A stretch of DNA of 64,000 nucleotides from Candidatus Omnitrophota bacterium (GTDB lineage: Bacteria; Omnitrophota; Gorgyraeia; Gygaellales; JAQTUX01). The number at the start of each line of letters is the position of its first letter. Position 1 is the stretch's first letter. A model generated the notes under the pieces. The model was not told the DNA's origin. It saw nothing but the letters and a program-made list of their open reading frames with translations, and searched no databases. Position numbers and translations under genes: made by a program. Of this stretch, positions 35,102-45,316 are shown piece by piece. The stretch spans positions 62,001-126,000 of the forward strand of contig JAQTUX010000002.1 in assembly GCA_028707125.1 (NCBI GenBank), read 5' to 3'.

Positions 35102-36718
35102 TCAATTTATAAATCGCAGGTTTCGTAAAACCGGATCTTTTAAAGCCAGCGCGCTATTATACTTAAGGCGCGAAATTAGATATCTGATATTAAAAATCAA
35201 GGCTCCATTTTCAGTTAAATTAAGCGCGTTAAGCCTTCGCAAGGATTCCGTTGACTTGAATTCACCGCAAAGGCTGCTCATCAGCATATCCGCCTCATCC
35301 TTCATGCCGGAATCAAGATAACACCAGTATAAAAGCACAGCGTAATCAAGGAATCTCGACCTCTCCATGACGGGGGGAAAATCTATTAACCACTCCCTGT
35401 CCCGACGACTAAGCCTGTCACGATTCAGATAGCGCGATTTAACCCATAAACTCTGAATTAACCATTCCCGATAGCCGTTCCCCGCCCACTCTCTTAGGGC
35501 GGGTAAATCTTCCCGCCCGTCCCTGCAGCGCACCAAACTATGGGCCTTGCCGATAAAATCCTTATCGGCACAACCGCCCTCTGCCTGAAACAGGGTTTTT
35601 TCGGCATAGGAAGCGTAACCCATCCAGGCCCAGAAAAATGCCAGTTCTATCAGGCGTTCTTCAGGCCTGTATAATTCCTCTCCGGCGGCAATCCGGATAA
35701 TGCATGAAACGACTCTTTCAAGGGATTCTCTCGGGGAAAATGACGATATGTTATCGCGTACCGCCGTATATAAATCCCTGCTGTTCATCTCTATCTTCTT
35801 TAATAATCTCTCCAGATCTCTGTGGTCATTAATTATCGCCTCGTCCAATAAACCATGGAAAAATGTCTTCCTGCCTAAAGGGATAACGGCTACGGGAATA
35901 TCTCTCTGCAAAGCATCAATAATTACCTGGGAATTCCCGCGGTTAAGCAATATATCCGTGATATCCAGTATCTCATCAATAGGCATGCGCGAATCGGCAA
36001 TCTTGGCGCGCGGAGAGTGCCGCCTTAGCGAAACGGCAAAATCATCCTTACGGTCTTCAGGGTGCGGCTTGATAAGCAACTCGTAACTTTCCGGCAACCC
36101 CTGAGTTACGCAGGCAATTAATTTACTGCATACTTCCCCAGCGTTTGCATCGGAAGATATGGCATCGAGGCACAACGTAGCAGTATGTTTACGGTTGGAT
36201 AGACCAAATATGCCTTTTAATTTATTCAGCTGGCTTGGCGGCTTACGCCTGCTATATCCGGAAATGCATCCAGTGGTTTCTATTGTCTCGGGAGCAATGC
36301 CTGTCTCAATAAACTTCAACCTTTCATAATCAGAAGCCACGAGAAGACGATCCACCGGCAAAAGATAATTATTCAACAAGCCCTGGTGCAGCATCATCTG
36401 ATACACCTCTTCAATCGCTATAACCGGGATCCTTCTCAGCGTCGCCTCTTGTATTAAATGGCACGGCGGGATACGCGGCTGGGAAGTAAAAAGCACCAGG
36501 GCAGAAACCCCATCAAAAACACCCTGCGGCAACTTGGGAAAATACCTTCCCTTAAAATAAAAAACCTCATCGGCAGAACCCCTGTCCATATCGGAGAACC
36601 AGGGTAGTCTGCGGTTGTAAATACATCTTATCGTCCAATCCGGAAGGAATTCTCTGAATATCCCCATATTTCTTGCATGCACAATGCTCACCGGATTAAA
36701 AAGCAAGACCTTGCCCAT
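35102..36718 (-). CDS. GT-B-like surface carbohydrate protein, unknown specificity
   Basis: A 538-residue protein with a two-Rossmann layout. Residues 1-330 look like a GT-B transferase of the CDP-glycerol glycerophosphotransferase / capsule transferase type, with LLIKPHPEDRKDDF (KPHP motif) near residue 214 and LNRGNSQVIIDALQRDIPVAVIP in the donor site. Residues 350-538 are helical and carry Trp/Arg repeats. It lacks a signal peptide. It belongs with the other large GT-B-like proteins at 41 kb and 54 kb, which are too divergent for me to name. The annotation of family is moderate; the substrate is not determined. Confidence 0.65.
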   Translation of the reverse strand: MGKVLLFNPVSIVHARNMGIFREFLPDWTIRCIYNRRLPWFSDMDRGSADEVFYFKGRYFPKLPQGVFDGVSALVLFTSQPRIPPCHLIQEATLRRIPVIAIEEVYQMMLHQGLLNNYLLPVDRLLVASDYERLKFIETGIAPETIETTGCISGYSRRKPPSQLNKLKGIFGLSNRKHTATLCLDAISSDANAGEVCSKLIACVTQGLPESYELLIKPHPEDRKDDFAVSLRRHSPRAKIADSRMPIDEILDITDILLNRGNSQVIIDALQRDIPVAVIPLGRKTFFHGLLDEAIINDHRDLERLLKKIEMNSRDLYTAVRDNISSFSPRESLERVVSCIIRIAAGEELYRPEERLIELAFFWAWMGYASYAEKTLFQAEGGCADKDFIGKAHSLVRCRDGREDLPALREWAGNGYREWLIQSLWVKSRYLNRDRLSRRDREWLIDFPPVMERSRFLDYAVLLYWCYLDSGMKDEADMLMSSLCGEFKSTESLRRLNALNLTENGALIFNIRYLISRLKYNSALALKDPVLRNLRFIN

Positions 36719-37756
36719 CTAAGATATTCCTTTAATCTTATCAAACATCTTTTCTATCTTCTTTACTGCGCTCTGCGTGTAGTCAGAAACCTTTGATAAC
36801 TCATCATCGCTAAAACTGTCATATTGAGAAATCATCCGCTCGTTTAGACTCTCGAAATTTACAAGCCTGTTATTGTTTAAACCGATATCTTGCATTATAC
36901 CTTCAATCTTATGCGAATTTGAGCTCAAGGCCAAGAAAGGCGTCTCTGTCGTCAGGGCAAAACAAAGCGCATGGAATCTTGCAGTTATCAGCATCCTTAA
37001 ATTGCCGACTATTTCAATATAGTCCTTCCAAGAATTAACATAATAGAGCCTCCTTTCATAAGCATGGTCCAAAGCATATCCTAAAACCCTGTTTTGTAGA
37101 AAAGTCATTGCATTTCGCCCTTCATACTTTATTTTTTGAAAAAGTTTCATAGGATTAAATACCCCTTCCAATCTGTAGGGCCTTACTAAAGGCAGATAAA
37201 CAAAACGCTTTGACCTCTTGGAATAATTGTACATCTTTTGAGAAAGGTGTATATAAGCGCTATCTGTAAATCCTATTCTGTCCGACCTTCTTCTCTGGGG
37301 GGCATCTTTTGCATCGCTGAAGAGCGTCATATCGGGGACTATCTCGCTATTAACGCCTAATCTATCCAATTCTCTCTTACTTAAACTCTCTCGGACAAAT
37401 ATCAAATCAAAATTCTTCATATATCCCGCACACTCTTCATTGTTAGCATGATATACGGCATTTATCAATACTACGGGAATGTTTAATTTCTTACAATATT
37501 CGCTGACCTTAACCAAATACAACCCTTCTTTCTGGTTATGATGAATGGTCCCTTCGCCGTTAACTATCACAATATCGCTTTTCCTGACATTCCTGATAAA
37601 TCTCGTATTGCATTCCCAATTTACGCCTACTGGATTTGTATCTATAACATCAATATTCTTTTTATGTAATAAATATCTGATATTCTTCATCACAAGCCGG
37701 CATCCATGCTCCATTTCAAAAAAAGTATCATTTAATATTACAGCCCTCTTTTTCAT
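36719..37756 (-). CDS. polysaccharide pyruvyl transferase family protein
   Basis: A 345-residue member of the polysaccharide pyruvyl transferase family (PF04230), which adds ketal-linked pyruvate from PEP to glycan sugars. It has IVNGEGTIHHNQ near residue 65, YMKNFDLIFVRESLSKREL near 121-139, VPDMTLFSD near 155, and the C-terminal RMLITARFHALCFALTTETPFLALS (shown in parts) typical of the fold. It is cytoplasmic with no signal peptide. It follows an ABC transporter gene and lies just upstream of a GT-B-like gene. Some family members are csaB-like or act as glycosyltransferases. Confidence 0.82.
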   Translation of the reverse strand: MKKRAVILNDTFFEMEHGCRLVMKNIRYLLHKKNIDVIDTNPVGVNWECNTRFIRNVRKSDIVIVNGEGTIHHNQKEGLYLVKVSEYCKKLNIPVVLINAVYHANNEECAGYMKNFDLIFVRESLSKRELDRLGVNSEIVPDMTLFSDAKDAPQRRRSDRIGFTDSAYIHLSQKMYNYSKRSKRFVYLPLVRPYRLEGVFNPMKLFQKIKYEGRNAMTFLQNRVLGYALDHAYERRLYYVNSWKDYIEIVGNLRMLITARFHALCFALTTETPFLALSSNSHKIEGIMQDIGLNNNRLVNFESLNERMISQYDSFSDDELSKVSDYTQSAVKKIEKMFDKIKGIS

Positions 37757-37785
37757 AATTTCCCTGCGCCGATATTCATCCCGCC

Positions 37786-39573
37786 CTAAATCCTGAACTG
37801 GATATCATATAGCCTTCTGTATAACCCGTTTCTCTCCAGCAGTTCCGCGTGCCTTCCGGACTCTGCCACCTTGCCCTCTTCTAAAACAATAATATTATCC
37901 GCGTGCACTATGGTTGAAAGCCTGTGCGCGATGGCTATGACCGTACGTTCTCTTGCCAGCTCGTCAATCGCCTCCTTAATTAATCTTTCCGTCTCGGTAT
38001 CAAGGGAACTGGTGGCCTCGTCTAAAATCAATACCTCAGGATTATGTATTATTGCCCTTGCGATGGAAATCCTTTGTTTCTGTCCGCCGGACAACCGGAC
38101 GCCTCTTTCTCCCAGTACGGTATCATAGCCGCTGGGAAGCCCTGTTATAAATTCATGTGCATTAGCCGCCCTTGCGGCCCTGAATATTTCCGTATCAGGT
38201 ATGCCATCATGCCCATATGCTATATTATCCTTAACGCTGGCATTGAAAATAAAGGTGTCCTGAGACACAAAACCGATTTTTCTCCTCCAAACCCTCAGAT
38301 CAAGCGCTTTCAGATTCACTCCGTCAACCAGTATCTGCCCCAACTCCACATCGTAGAATCTGACGATCAAATTAATTATGGTGCTTTTACCTGCGCCTGA
38401 AACCCCCACGAATGCGGTCATTTTTCCCATGGGAATCTTGATGTTCAGTTTATTTAAAACATATCTATCCGCATTATCGTAAGAAAAATAGACATCCCTG
38501 AATTCTATGGAATCACGCACCTTATCAATCTTCTTCTGTCCGCTGATTATCGTTCTTTTTCCCTCCCTATCATACATATCTTCGTAATTTTCGAAAGCCG
38601 CCAGCCTGCTTATCGCCGTAGAACGGTATGTATTCAAGCTGTTTAATTGAGTTAGCATCCTCGCGAGAACTAGCAAATATGTGGCAATAAAAGGGAATGA
38701 TCGCGCCATATCAATCTTTATTACATTGATAAGCGCAAGGAAACATAAGAAGATCAGTCCAAAAATTAGCGCTTCGGATAAAGGTATGATGAGATGTATG
38801 TTTTTATTGGTCTGATAGTGTAAAAGATACAGCTTCCTGGTCGCATTATTAAATCTGCCCTTCTCCAGATCTTCTGTGCTGCAGCTCTTTATCAGCGCCA
38901 TGCCTCCCAATATCTCCATTAACTTATGATTATACTCTTTGATTGACTCTGATATGCTTCTTCCGATCCGCTTAATGTTCTTCATAATTAATTCAATGGG
39001 CATTAAAACGGCTGCGGTCAAAAGAAAAACTATTATACTTGCCCTCCACGATATCAAGAACAAAATAATCACATATGCCAGTATTCTGGCAAGAACCGCA
39101 ACGAAGGTAAGCACGGCCAATATAAAATCACCCATACGCTCTGTTTCGGCATTAATGACCCCTATGATATTGCCCGTCTTTACGCCGTGGAAAAATTGTA
39201 TATCGTACTCTATGAGATTACCCATAAGGTTTATTCTAAGATCCCTGATGGTGCTAAATCTTAATTTAGCGATCAGTATATTCGAAAGATATAAAAAGAC
39301 ATTTTTCATAACCAGCATCAGAAATATAAATATGAAAATCAGCAGTATTGCGTCTGACTGATTTAAGGACGCAAATGATATAACTGATCCTTTTAAAAAT
39401 GGCAATTCTTGAAATAAACCTGTTTTATTGCTTATCATGCTCTGAATAAGGGGGATAAGCATGCCGAAGCTGGCGCCTTCAAAGAAGGACGATGCCATAA
39501 TTGAGAATAGGGCGCTCCAACTCAATAAAGGATATCTTCTTAGATATTTTAATGTGATGGATAAGAACTTCAT
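37786..39573 (-). CDS. MsbA-like ABC exporter (permease-ATPase half transporter)
   Basis: A 595-residue half transporter with six predicted membrane helices in residues 1-310 and an ATPase domain at 360-590 carrying Walker A GVSGAGKST, signature LSGGQKQR and Walker B VLILDEATSSLD, plus the H-loop AHRLST. This type flips lipid-linked oligosaccharides or lipids, and homodimers are expected. No Wzx-type flippase is visible in the window, so it is the best candidate for translocating the lipid-linked glycan. It overlaps the B12-radical SAM gene upstream by 4 bases. Confidence 0.92.
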   Translation of the reverse strand: MKFLSITLKYLRRYPLLSWSALFSIMASSFFEGASFGMLIPLIQSMISNKTGLFQELPFLKGSVISFASLNQSDAILLIFIFIFLMLVMKNVFLYLSNILIAKLRFSTIRDLRINLMGNLIEYDIQFFHGVKTGNIIGVINAETERMGDFILAVLTFVAVLARILAYVIILFLISWRASIIVFLLTAAVLMPIELIMKNIKRIGRSISESIKEYNHKLMEILGGMALIKSCSTEDLEKGRFNNATRKLYLLHYQTNKNIHLIIPLSEALIFGLIFLCFLALINVIKIDMARSFPFIATYLLVLARMLTQLNSLNTYRSTAISRLAAFENYEDMYDREGKRTIISGQKKIDKVRDSIEFRDVYFSYDNADRYVLNKLNIKIPMGKMTAFVGVSGAGKSTIINLIVRFYDVELGQILVDGVNLKALDLRVWRRKIGFVSQDTFIFNASVKDNIAYGHDGIPDTEIFRAARAANAHEFITGLPSGYDTVLGERGVRLSGGQKQRISIARAIIHNPEVLILDEATSSLDTETERLIKEAIDELARERTVIAIAHRLSTIVHADNIIVLEEGKVAESGRHAELLERNGLYRRLYDIQFRI

Positions 39574-41102
39574 GATAATCTCTTAATGATAAAACCTTTG
39601 ATTTTGGACAATTTCTCAAATACCGCTCTCTCTAAAGAGATAAAGAGAAAGAAATTGAAGCGCATTCTAAACGAAGATACTATCTCCCTTATCCTCCCTT
39701 TAAAACTGGGATTATAGAAGGCGATCTGCCTATAGGCATATACCATTGCATTCAATCTGCGGGGATTATCGATCCATTTATAATTATCAAATGATTCATA
39801 ACCAAAGCTATCTACAAATTCCCTTTCAGAAAGCTTTGCCCACTCTTTAAGGCTGCGAGGCGGAGAATAGCCGTAATTATCCACGATTTCCTTATAAAGC
39901 GGTGACCCTGGGTATGGCCTGAAAGGAGTAACAGAAACACAGCTTATCTTTACCATGTTCCTGATTTTCAATGCAAGACGATAAGTATTTTCAATATCCC
40001 TTTCTGTCTCTCCGGGAAGCCCGACCATAAAATTCATTTTAGGAATGATGTTGGCTCTGGACAGCATCTCAGCCGCTTTAATAATTTGCTCAACCTTAAG
40101 ATTTTTTTTCAATTTATCCAGCATTGACTGTGAGGCGCTCTCCACTCCCATCGCCGCAACAACCATGCCTGAACGGCTTAATCTCTTTACTGTCTCAAAA
40201 TCGACATAATTATCGCTGAAATAATCCGCCCTTGTCTGAGGCCGCCACTTGATATTCAAATTTTCCTTCTCTAACAGATCAAGGAATTCAAATGTTCTTT
40301 TCCTGTCAACAAAGAAGTTTTCATCTAATGGCTGGATGAAATCAGCGCCGTAATTGCTCTTGAGAAATTTAATCCTCTCTACGATCTCTCCCGCCTCGCG
40401 AAAACAGCATTTCTTTCTGACTATCACGTTAATACAAAAGGTGCATTGGTAAGGGCACCCCAACGCGGTTACAATGGGATAGGCCCTGGTATCTTTGTAC
40501 TGCCCGCTATAGAAATCCTCGATAGCAACGCTATTCCTTCTGGAGTATCGTTCATGGTCTAGTAATGAAAAATCAATAAAAGGGGTGTTACTAAAATCGT
40601 CCTTGCATTTATTTTCTTCATTTGCTTTTATGCGCCTGCCTGTTTTATAAAATATCCCGGGGACGCAAGAGAGATCATCTCCGCGGGAAATGGTTTCACC
40701 CAATTTAACAATGGTAGCAGCGGCATCGTTGACAACGGCTATGTCAACCGCAGGGTCTTCGACTGTCTGCTCGGGGAAAAGTGTCGGATGCACCCCTCCC
40801 CAGGCAACCGCTGCATCGGGGAACTTTGCCTTTATGGCCCGTGATACAAAATACGACCAAGGCAGTTGTATCGTCATCACGGAAAAACCTACAAACGCCA
40901 GGTTTTCATCAATCTCGGACAGTATAGCTTTTGTCGCATCCCCAATATCCAGATAAGTGCCGTCAATCACCTTGACCTGAAATCCGGCCCTGTCCAGAAT
41001 AGTAGCCAATATCATTATTGCCGTATTCGGATAAAGGCCGTAATCCGGACGCCTGTGAAAATGAATTCCAGGATTAACTAAAATAACCTTGTTTTTTCGC
41101 AT
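39570..41102 (-). CDS. B12-binding radical SAM protein (2 of 4)
   Basis: A 510-residue protein with an N-terminal cobalamin-binding domain (VAWGGVHPTLFPEQTV near 94) and a radical SAM domain with CPYQCTFC near residue 216, then PKMNFMVGLPGETERDIE near 358. The C-terminal part is basic and hydrophobic. It is related to the other three in this window but is a separate gene. The ATG lies inside the end of the preceding gene (28-base overlap) and has no clear Shine-Dalgarno, suggesting coupled translation. Substrate unknown. Confidence 0.87.
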   Translation of the reverse strand: MRKNKVILVNPGIHFHRRPDYGLYPNTAIMILATILDRAGFQVKVIDGTYLDIGDATKAILSEIDENLAFVGFSVMTIQLPWSYFVSRAIKAKFPDAAVAWGGVHPTLFPEQTVEDPAVDIAVVNDAAATIVKLGETISRGDDLSCVPGIFYKTGRRIKANEENKCKDDFSNTPFIDFSLLDHERYSRRNSVAIEDFYSGQYKDTRAYPIVTALGCPYQCTFCINVIVRKKCCFREAGEIVERIKFLKSNYGADFIQPLDENFFVDRKRTFEFLDLLEKENLNIKWRPQTRADYFSDNYVDFETVKRLSRSGMVVAAMGVESASQSMLDKLKKNLKVEQIIKAAEMLSRANIIPKMNFMVGLPGETERDIENTYRLALKIRNMVKISCVSVTPFRPYPGSPLYKEIVDNYGYSPPRSLKEWAKLSEREFVDSFGYESFDNYKWIDNPRRLNAMVYAYRQIAFYNPSFKGRIREIVSSFRMRFNFFLFISLERAVFEKLSKIKGFIIKRLS

Positions 41103-42987
41103 ATGAATTAATTAAATCAAAAATGGACTGCCGTTCATTCTCCGTATAAATATACTGATCAAATAAATGACTGTCCCGCTCCCTGTCCATACTTAAATTA
41201 AGAATATTACTTATTGCGTATTCTAAATCCCTGCTTTCCTTAACATGATAAAGCGCCCTGCGCGGTAAATGGCTGCCCGATTCTATTGCATAGGCCGGGA
41301 TATGCTGATAGCGCCCCATTCCGCCATACAGCAGGACCGGGATCCTATTCTGCAATGCCTCCTCAATAGTTGTAGACGAAAAACTTACCAATAAATCGGC
41401 TATCCCCAGAATATCAATAAATCTTCCCTCAGTACTCAAGATAACTTTTTCTGAAAAAGGCACTATACTTTTAATGGTATCCAGGGTAATCTCAAAAGAC
41501 GGACGAATCCTTATTATAAGGACCGTATCCGGTATTTTCTCCACACTGGCGGCCAGATCGACTAATGATTGAAGGTATTCGTCGCCTGTTTCATACACAT
41601 AGAACCGCGAGTATATTTTTGAGGTACCGGCGTGCAAAACAATCCTTGTTTTCTTACGATCATATTTCTTACTGAACATGCCTTCATATAGTGCTCTACT
41701 TTTAGCTGGATCCACCGGAGTTCCCCATATTAAGGGGCCGCTTCTTATGATTTTACTTTCCGAAGGAAAGACCTTAAGGTATCCTTCTGCGAGCGGGGTT
41801 TGTAAGGCGAGCAAAGAAAAGGGAGCGCTTAAAAACATCCTGCCCTGCTCTCCCCATTCAATCATCTCATAATCATTCTTCGGCTGCACATGAGAACCAT
41901 GGCTGATGAAAATAAGCGGGATATTATTACTATCGGCCATCTCGGCAAGGGCAACATCATCAGGACGATTCCCGCAGCTTAAGATTGCGATCGGCTTTGC
42001 TGGCTTAATAAAGTTGTTCAGTCTTACTAACCAAACAAAAAGATAGATAATATAATTCATAATATTATTCCGGGGATCTTGAGCCAAGAAAACACCCAGC
42101 ATGATTCCTCTGTATGAAAATAGCGCAGAATCAGCATTGATTTTCTTAACTAACTCATTGAATGACTTCCTTTGATCCTTAATGATTGTTCTCAATTTAT
42201 TATTTAACATACGAATAATAAAATCCGGTAAACAGCAATCAGGTATCGCGGGATCATTCAGAAAGAATAATCTGTTCTTTCCGTATTCACCCTTGATCTT
42301 CTCAGCGAGTTTATCCATATTATAATGTTTCGTAGTCAATAAAATAAAACTCCTGTTATTCAGCAGATTTTCTAATAGCCGTTTTCTTGACCATAATGAA
42401 AATTCAAACCATCTGAATAAAAATCTGGACAGGTTTTTAGCATTGTGCTTTATCCGCGCAAAGCTGCCATCTTTATAATCGCCGATCTCTTCAAACCGTA
42501 AAGATTTTTCCTGGCTGACTGATTTAACGATCTGGCCTGCATAATTCTCCGGGAAACTGTTCATTTCATCCGGGTAATATTTTTTCTCAGAAAGGCTGGC
42601 CGCAATGACCGTAGGGTGGTGAACATCAACGGCATTATAAACTATCTCTATTAATTTTAATGAATAGTGCATCCTCAGACGGGATAAGAAAACAAACGCT
42701 TCCCTGCAGGCATGCTGATGGCCGAATTCAGACTCGGCGATCTTTACGTTTTCCCGCAGCCAACCTGTCAGGGCCCTGGACTTATCCAGCACTCTTTTGT
42801 GGGATTCGGTTGTAAAATATGGGAGTGTATTGTGCGCGGGAATATTCAACCGCTTCAGATATGAGTAAACAGCCGGACTCAGGGCAATAAATAAAATACC
42901 CCTACCGGCTAAACCGTTGTCTTGCAGGTCACTATGCAGATACCTGTCAACCTGTGAATTCTTACTGACAAAAATCAGCTTCTGCAT
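41074..42987 (-). CDS. large GT-B-like surface carbohydrate protein of unknown function
   Basis: A protein of about 637 residues without signal peptide. The C-terminal 300 residues resemble GT-B/capsule-type transferases: ILSCGNRPDDVAL near 310, FISHGSHVQPKNDY near 332, and LLVSFSSTTIEEALQNRIPVL near 555 as a donor-site-like segment. The N-terminal half shows no motif I recognise. Start ATG 42987 is chosen; a TTG at 42993 has an AGGAG 6 bases upstream and is almost as likely. It follows a GT2-cytidylyltransferase-like fusion with a short gap and overlaps the second B12-radical SAM gene. Confidence 0.65.
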   Translation of the reverse strand: MQKLIFVSKNSQVDRYLHSDLQDNGLAGRGILFIALSPAVYSYLKRLNIPAHNTLPYFTTESHKRVLDKSRALTGWLRENVKIAESEFGHQHACREAFVFLSRLRMHYSLKLIEIVYNAVDVHHPTVIAASLSEKKYYPDEMNSFPENYAGQIVKSVSQEKSLRFEEIGDYKDGSFARIKHNAKNLSRFLFRWFEFSLWSRKRLLENLLNNRSFILLTTKHYNMDKLAEKIKGEYGKNRLFFLNDPAIPDCCLPDFIIRMLNNKLRTIIKDQRKSFNELVKKINADSALFSYRGIMLGVFLAQDPRNNIMNYIIYLFVWLVRLNNFIKPAKPIAILSCGNRPDDVALAEMADSNNIPLIFISHGSHVQPKNDYEMIEWGEQGRMFLSAPFSLLALQTPLAEGYLKVFPSESKIIRSGPLIWGTPVDPAKSRALYEGMFSKKYDRKKTRIVLHAGTSKIYSRFYVYETGDEYLQSLVDLAASVEKIPDTVLIIRIRPSFEITLDTIKSIVPFSEKVILSTEGRFIDILGIADLLVSFSSTTIEEALQNRIPVLLYGGMGRYQHIPAYAIESGSHLPRRALYHVKESRDLEYAISNILNLSMDRERDSHLFDQYIYTENERQSIFDLINSYAKKQGYFS

Positions 42988-43002
42988 TATCAATTCCCGC
43001 TC

Positions 43003-44358
43003 CTATTTCCACCACGTGTTAATTAAAAGAGAGGCCAATCCAAAATCCTCCTTATTCCTTACCTCTAAATGAGAATAAGGGTCGTTAAGCTCATAAATGC
43101 CGATCTTCTTCCCTAAAAGGTTTCCCTGCCTGATAAATTCCGGATGTGTGACACAGGCGACTCCTTTAAGTTCCATAAATGTGGGGTCTTTAAATTCTCT
43201 GGGGGTAAGCCCTTCGACAATTTGCTGTATACTGCCCTCTTTCTGGTGCCACATTGCTTTATTCTCTCTTCTTGCGGCTATCACGCTATCAAGGCCATCC
43301 TGCACAAGCTGCAAGATCATATCGTCTATCAGGCCTTTTGGGCGGAAGGGGAAGGTGATCTCGAGGCATACAACTATATCAGGGAGTATTTTTAAATCTT
43401 CAATTTTATTCAAAGAGTATTGATATACTTTAGCCAAATCAACGGACTCCTTGGAAAAAGAGGCGTCTCTGATAAACGGTGCCTCGGCGCCTAAATCTTT
43501 GGCTAAATCAGCCAACTGGATATTATCCGTAGAAACGATTGTTTTCTTAATATATTTTGATTCAAATGCCCTTTTTAAAGTATAGGACAAAAGAGGTTTA
43601 TTATCTAAGTACTGAGCCGGACCCTTGACAGGAATCAATGCCGCAATATTAAGTTTATCTACGTCAATCGACTTATAAGTATAATCCGAATGCAAAGATT
43701 TCAATACCCGCACTACATTCGTGCATCTTTCCGCATCGCCGTTCTGATGTATACCGTGGTAATGATACACGCTGGCCTCTGGTTCGTATATGACCTTAAA
43801 TCCCTTCTGCAATATATTCTGCGCCCAAACCCTGTCTTCTATATTAGTTATACCCTCATCAAATGGAGCCTCATGCCAGATATCTCTGCGGATCATACTA
43901 TTGGCATTGTGAAAGAGACTGTCCTTCAGCTGGACCTTGCGGTCAAGCCCGAATACCAAAGCCAGGTCCCTCTTGTCGGCGTCAGAGGTGAAATCCAATG
44001 CCTCCTGCCTGCCGTAAACCCCCGCTACCTTAGGATCGTCAAAATTAAGCAAAAGCTTATTCAGCCATTGGTCATTTACCGGTATGCAATGGCCGGCCAA
44101 AGACACGATATATTCCCCTTCTGCCTCCCTTATACCCATATTAAGGGCTTTGCCGGGCCGGTAATCCCTGCAGGTAACAACCCTCTTAACGGGGTATTGC
44201 CTGACCTTCTCCAGCGTCTTATCGCTGCTTTCATTATCCACTATAATAACCTCAAAATTCTTATGTTTTTGACTGAAAACCGCATTTAGGCAAGAGACAA
44301 TCCAACGCTCCTCGTTCTTGGTCCTTACAATTACGGAGACCTTCTTATCACTCAACAT
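43003..44358 (-). CDS. GT2 glycosyltransferase fused to cytidylyltransferase-like domain (1 of 2)
   Basis: Residues 1-235 form a GT2 domain: VSVIVRTKNEERWI, EVIIVDNESSD, KALNMGI and YHYHG. Residues 243-451 resemble CMP-sugar synthetases: IPVKGPAQYLDNKPLLSYTL in the place of the nucleotide loop, IVSTDN, CLEITFPFRPKGL and HLEVRNKEDF near the end. The usual RGGSKRxxxKN loop is degraded, so catalysis may be lost or altered. The chain is continuous (451 residues). A fusion could activate a sugar and transfer it. A similar fusion lies at 56096-57466. It overlaps the dehydrogenase gene by 11 bases. Confidence 0.8.
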   Translation of the reverse strand: MLSDKKVSVIVRTKNEERWIVSCLNAVFSQKHKNFEVIIVDNESSDKTLEKVRQYPVKRVVTCRDYRPGKALNMGIREAEGEYIVSLAGHCIPVNDQWLNKLLLNFDDPKVAGVYGRQEALDFTSDADKRDLALVFGLDRKVQLKDSLFHNANSMIRRDIWHEAPFDEGITNIEDRVWAQNILQKGFKVIYEPEASVYHYHGIHQNGDAERCTNVVRVLKSLHSDYTYKSIDVDKLNIAALIPVKGPAQYLDNKPLLSYTLKRAFESKYIKKTIVSTDNIQLADLAKDLGAEAPFIRDASFSKESVDLAKVYQYSLNKIEDLKILPDIVVCLEITFPFRPKGLIDDMILQLVQDGLDSVIAARRENKAMWHQKEGSIQQIVEGLTPREFKDPTFMELKGVACVTHPEFIRQGNLLGKKIGIYELNDPYSHLEVRNKEDFGLASLLINTWWK

Positions 44359-45316
44359 AAAGATTTACCCTTTCATGATTATTGTTCAGACAATTAACCG
44401 CATTTTCCAAGGCGCGCTTAGTCATATTAATGGCGGTAATCTTATCCAGGGCTGCTATATGTGGCGAACAGACAACATTGGGATGCCCGGCTAATTCTCT
44501 TGAGATATCAGAAACCGGCTCATTAGAAAAAACATCGGTAGCGTAGCCTGCGATCTCGCCCCTTTTTAAGGCCTCTAACAACAGGCCCTCATCAACCAAT
44601 CCTCCCCGGGCCGTATTAACTAAATATTTACCGGCCAGTTCTCTTAATATATCTCCGGATATGATATTGCTGGTTTCTGCCGTCAATGGTAAATGCAGAG
44701 ATATGATATCGGAAAGCTTTATTATCTCTTCTAAGCCATGGGCGCATGGATATTTATCCGTTTTTGTGGTCCGGTTATACAATAAGATTTTAAAACCCAG
44801 CATGGCGGCTAAATCTGCCAATGCCTGGCCGATCCTGCCAAAACCAACAACGCCAAGAGTAATAGCCTCTTCGGAGATATTGGGCTTTCGCAGCCAGAGC
44901 CCTTTCTTAAGATTTCTGTCGTTTTCCGTTATGCGATGGGTTAAAGACAGAATAAGGGCGAGCGTATGCCTGGCAACAGCAGTAGAGCTTACTGCCCTGG
45001 TCCTGGTAACCCTTACCCCAAATCTCCTCGCAGATTCCAGATCGATAGAATCGCAGCCTTCTCCAAATCTTGAAATTACCTTAAGGCCGCGGCAAGATTC
45101 AAGCATACCGGATGTGATCGGTTCAAGGTCAAGGACCACCGCGTCTTTGTCTTGAAGAAAACTGATAAGTTTTCCCGGTTCATCCACGCGCCCATAAGTA
45201 GACGTGAGATCAATATCTTCCAGCAGTGAATCCGGCAAGCGACTTAATGATTCGCAGGCCTCTTTAGGCGTAATCAGGATCCTGTATTTCGTAAAAGCTT
45301 TCGATCTTTTATTCAA
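44348..45316 (-). CDS. D-2-hydroxyacid dehydrogenase (phosphoglycerate dehydrogenase-like), first copy
   Basis: A 322-residue NAD-dependent D-isomer-specific dehydrogenase. It has VGFGRIGQALADLA (NAD-binding), LVNTARGGLVDE with the catalytic Arg, DVFSNEPVSD with the Glu, and SPHIAALDK with the catalytic His. The start is a TTG (45316) supported by GGAGG 8 bases upstream and overlapping the SDR stop; no ATG is near. It lies in a block with a second such enzyme, a KARI-like protein and a cytidylyltransferase, so a 2-oxo/2-hydroxy acid intermediate is likely, not serine synthesis. Confidence 0.86.
   Translation of the reverse strand: MNKRSKAFTKYRILITPKEACESLSRLPDSLLEDIDLTSTYGRVDEPGKLISFLQDKDAVVLDLEPITSGMLESCRGLKVISRFGEGCDSIDLESARRFGVRVTRTRAVSSTAVARHTLALILSLTHRITENDRNLKKGLWLRKPNISEEAITLGVVGFGRIGQALADLAAMLGFKILLYNRTTKTDKYPCAHGLEEIIKLSDIISLHLPLTAETSNIISGDILRELAGKYLVNTARGGLVDEGLLLEALKRGEIAGYATDVFSNEPVSDISRELAGHPNVVCSPHIAALDKITAINMTKRALENAVNCLNNNHERVNLYVE

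Noticed and set aside
43690-44289. 199-codon open frame on the plus strand
   Set aside because: It lies fully inside the GT2-cytidylyltransferase fusion on the other strand and its translation has no recognisable domain.
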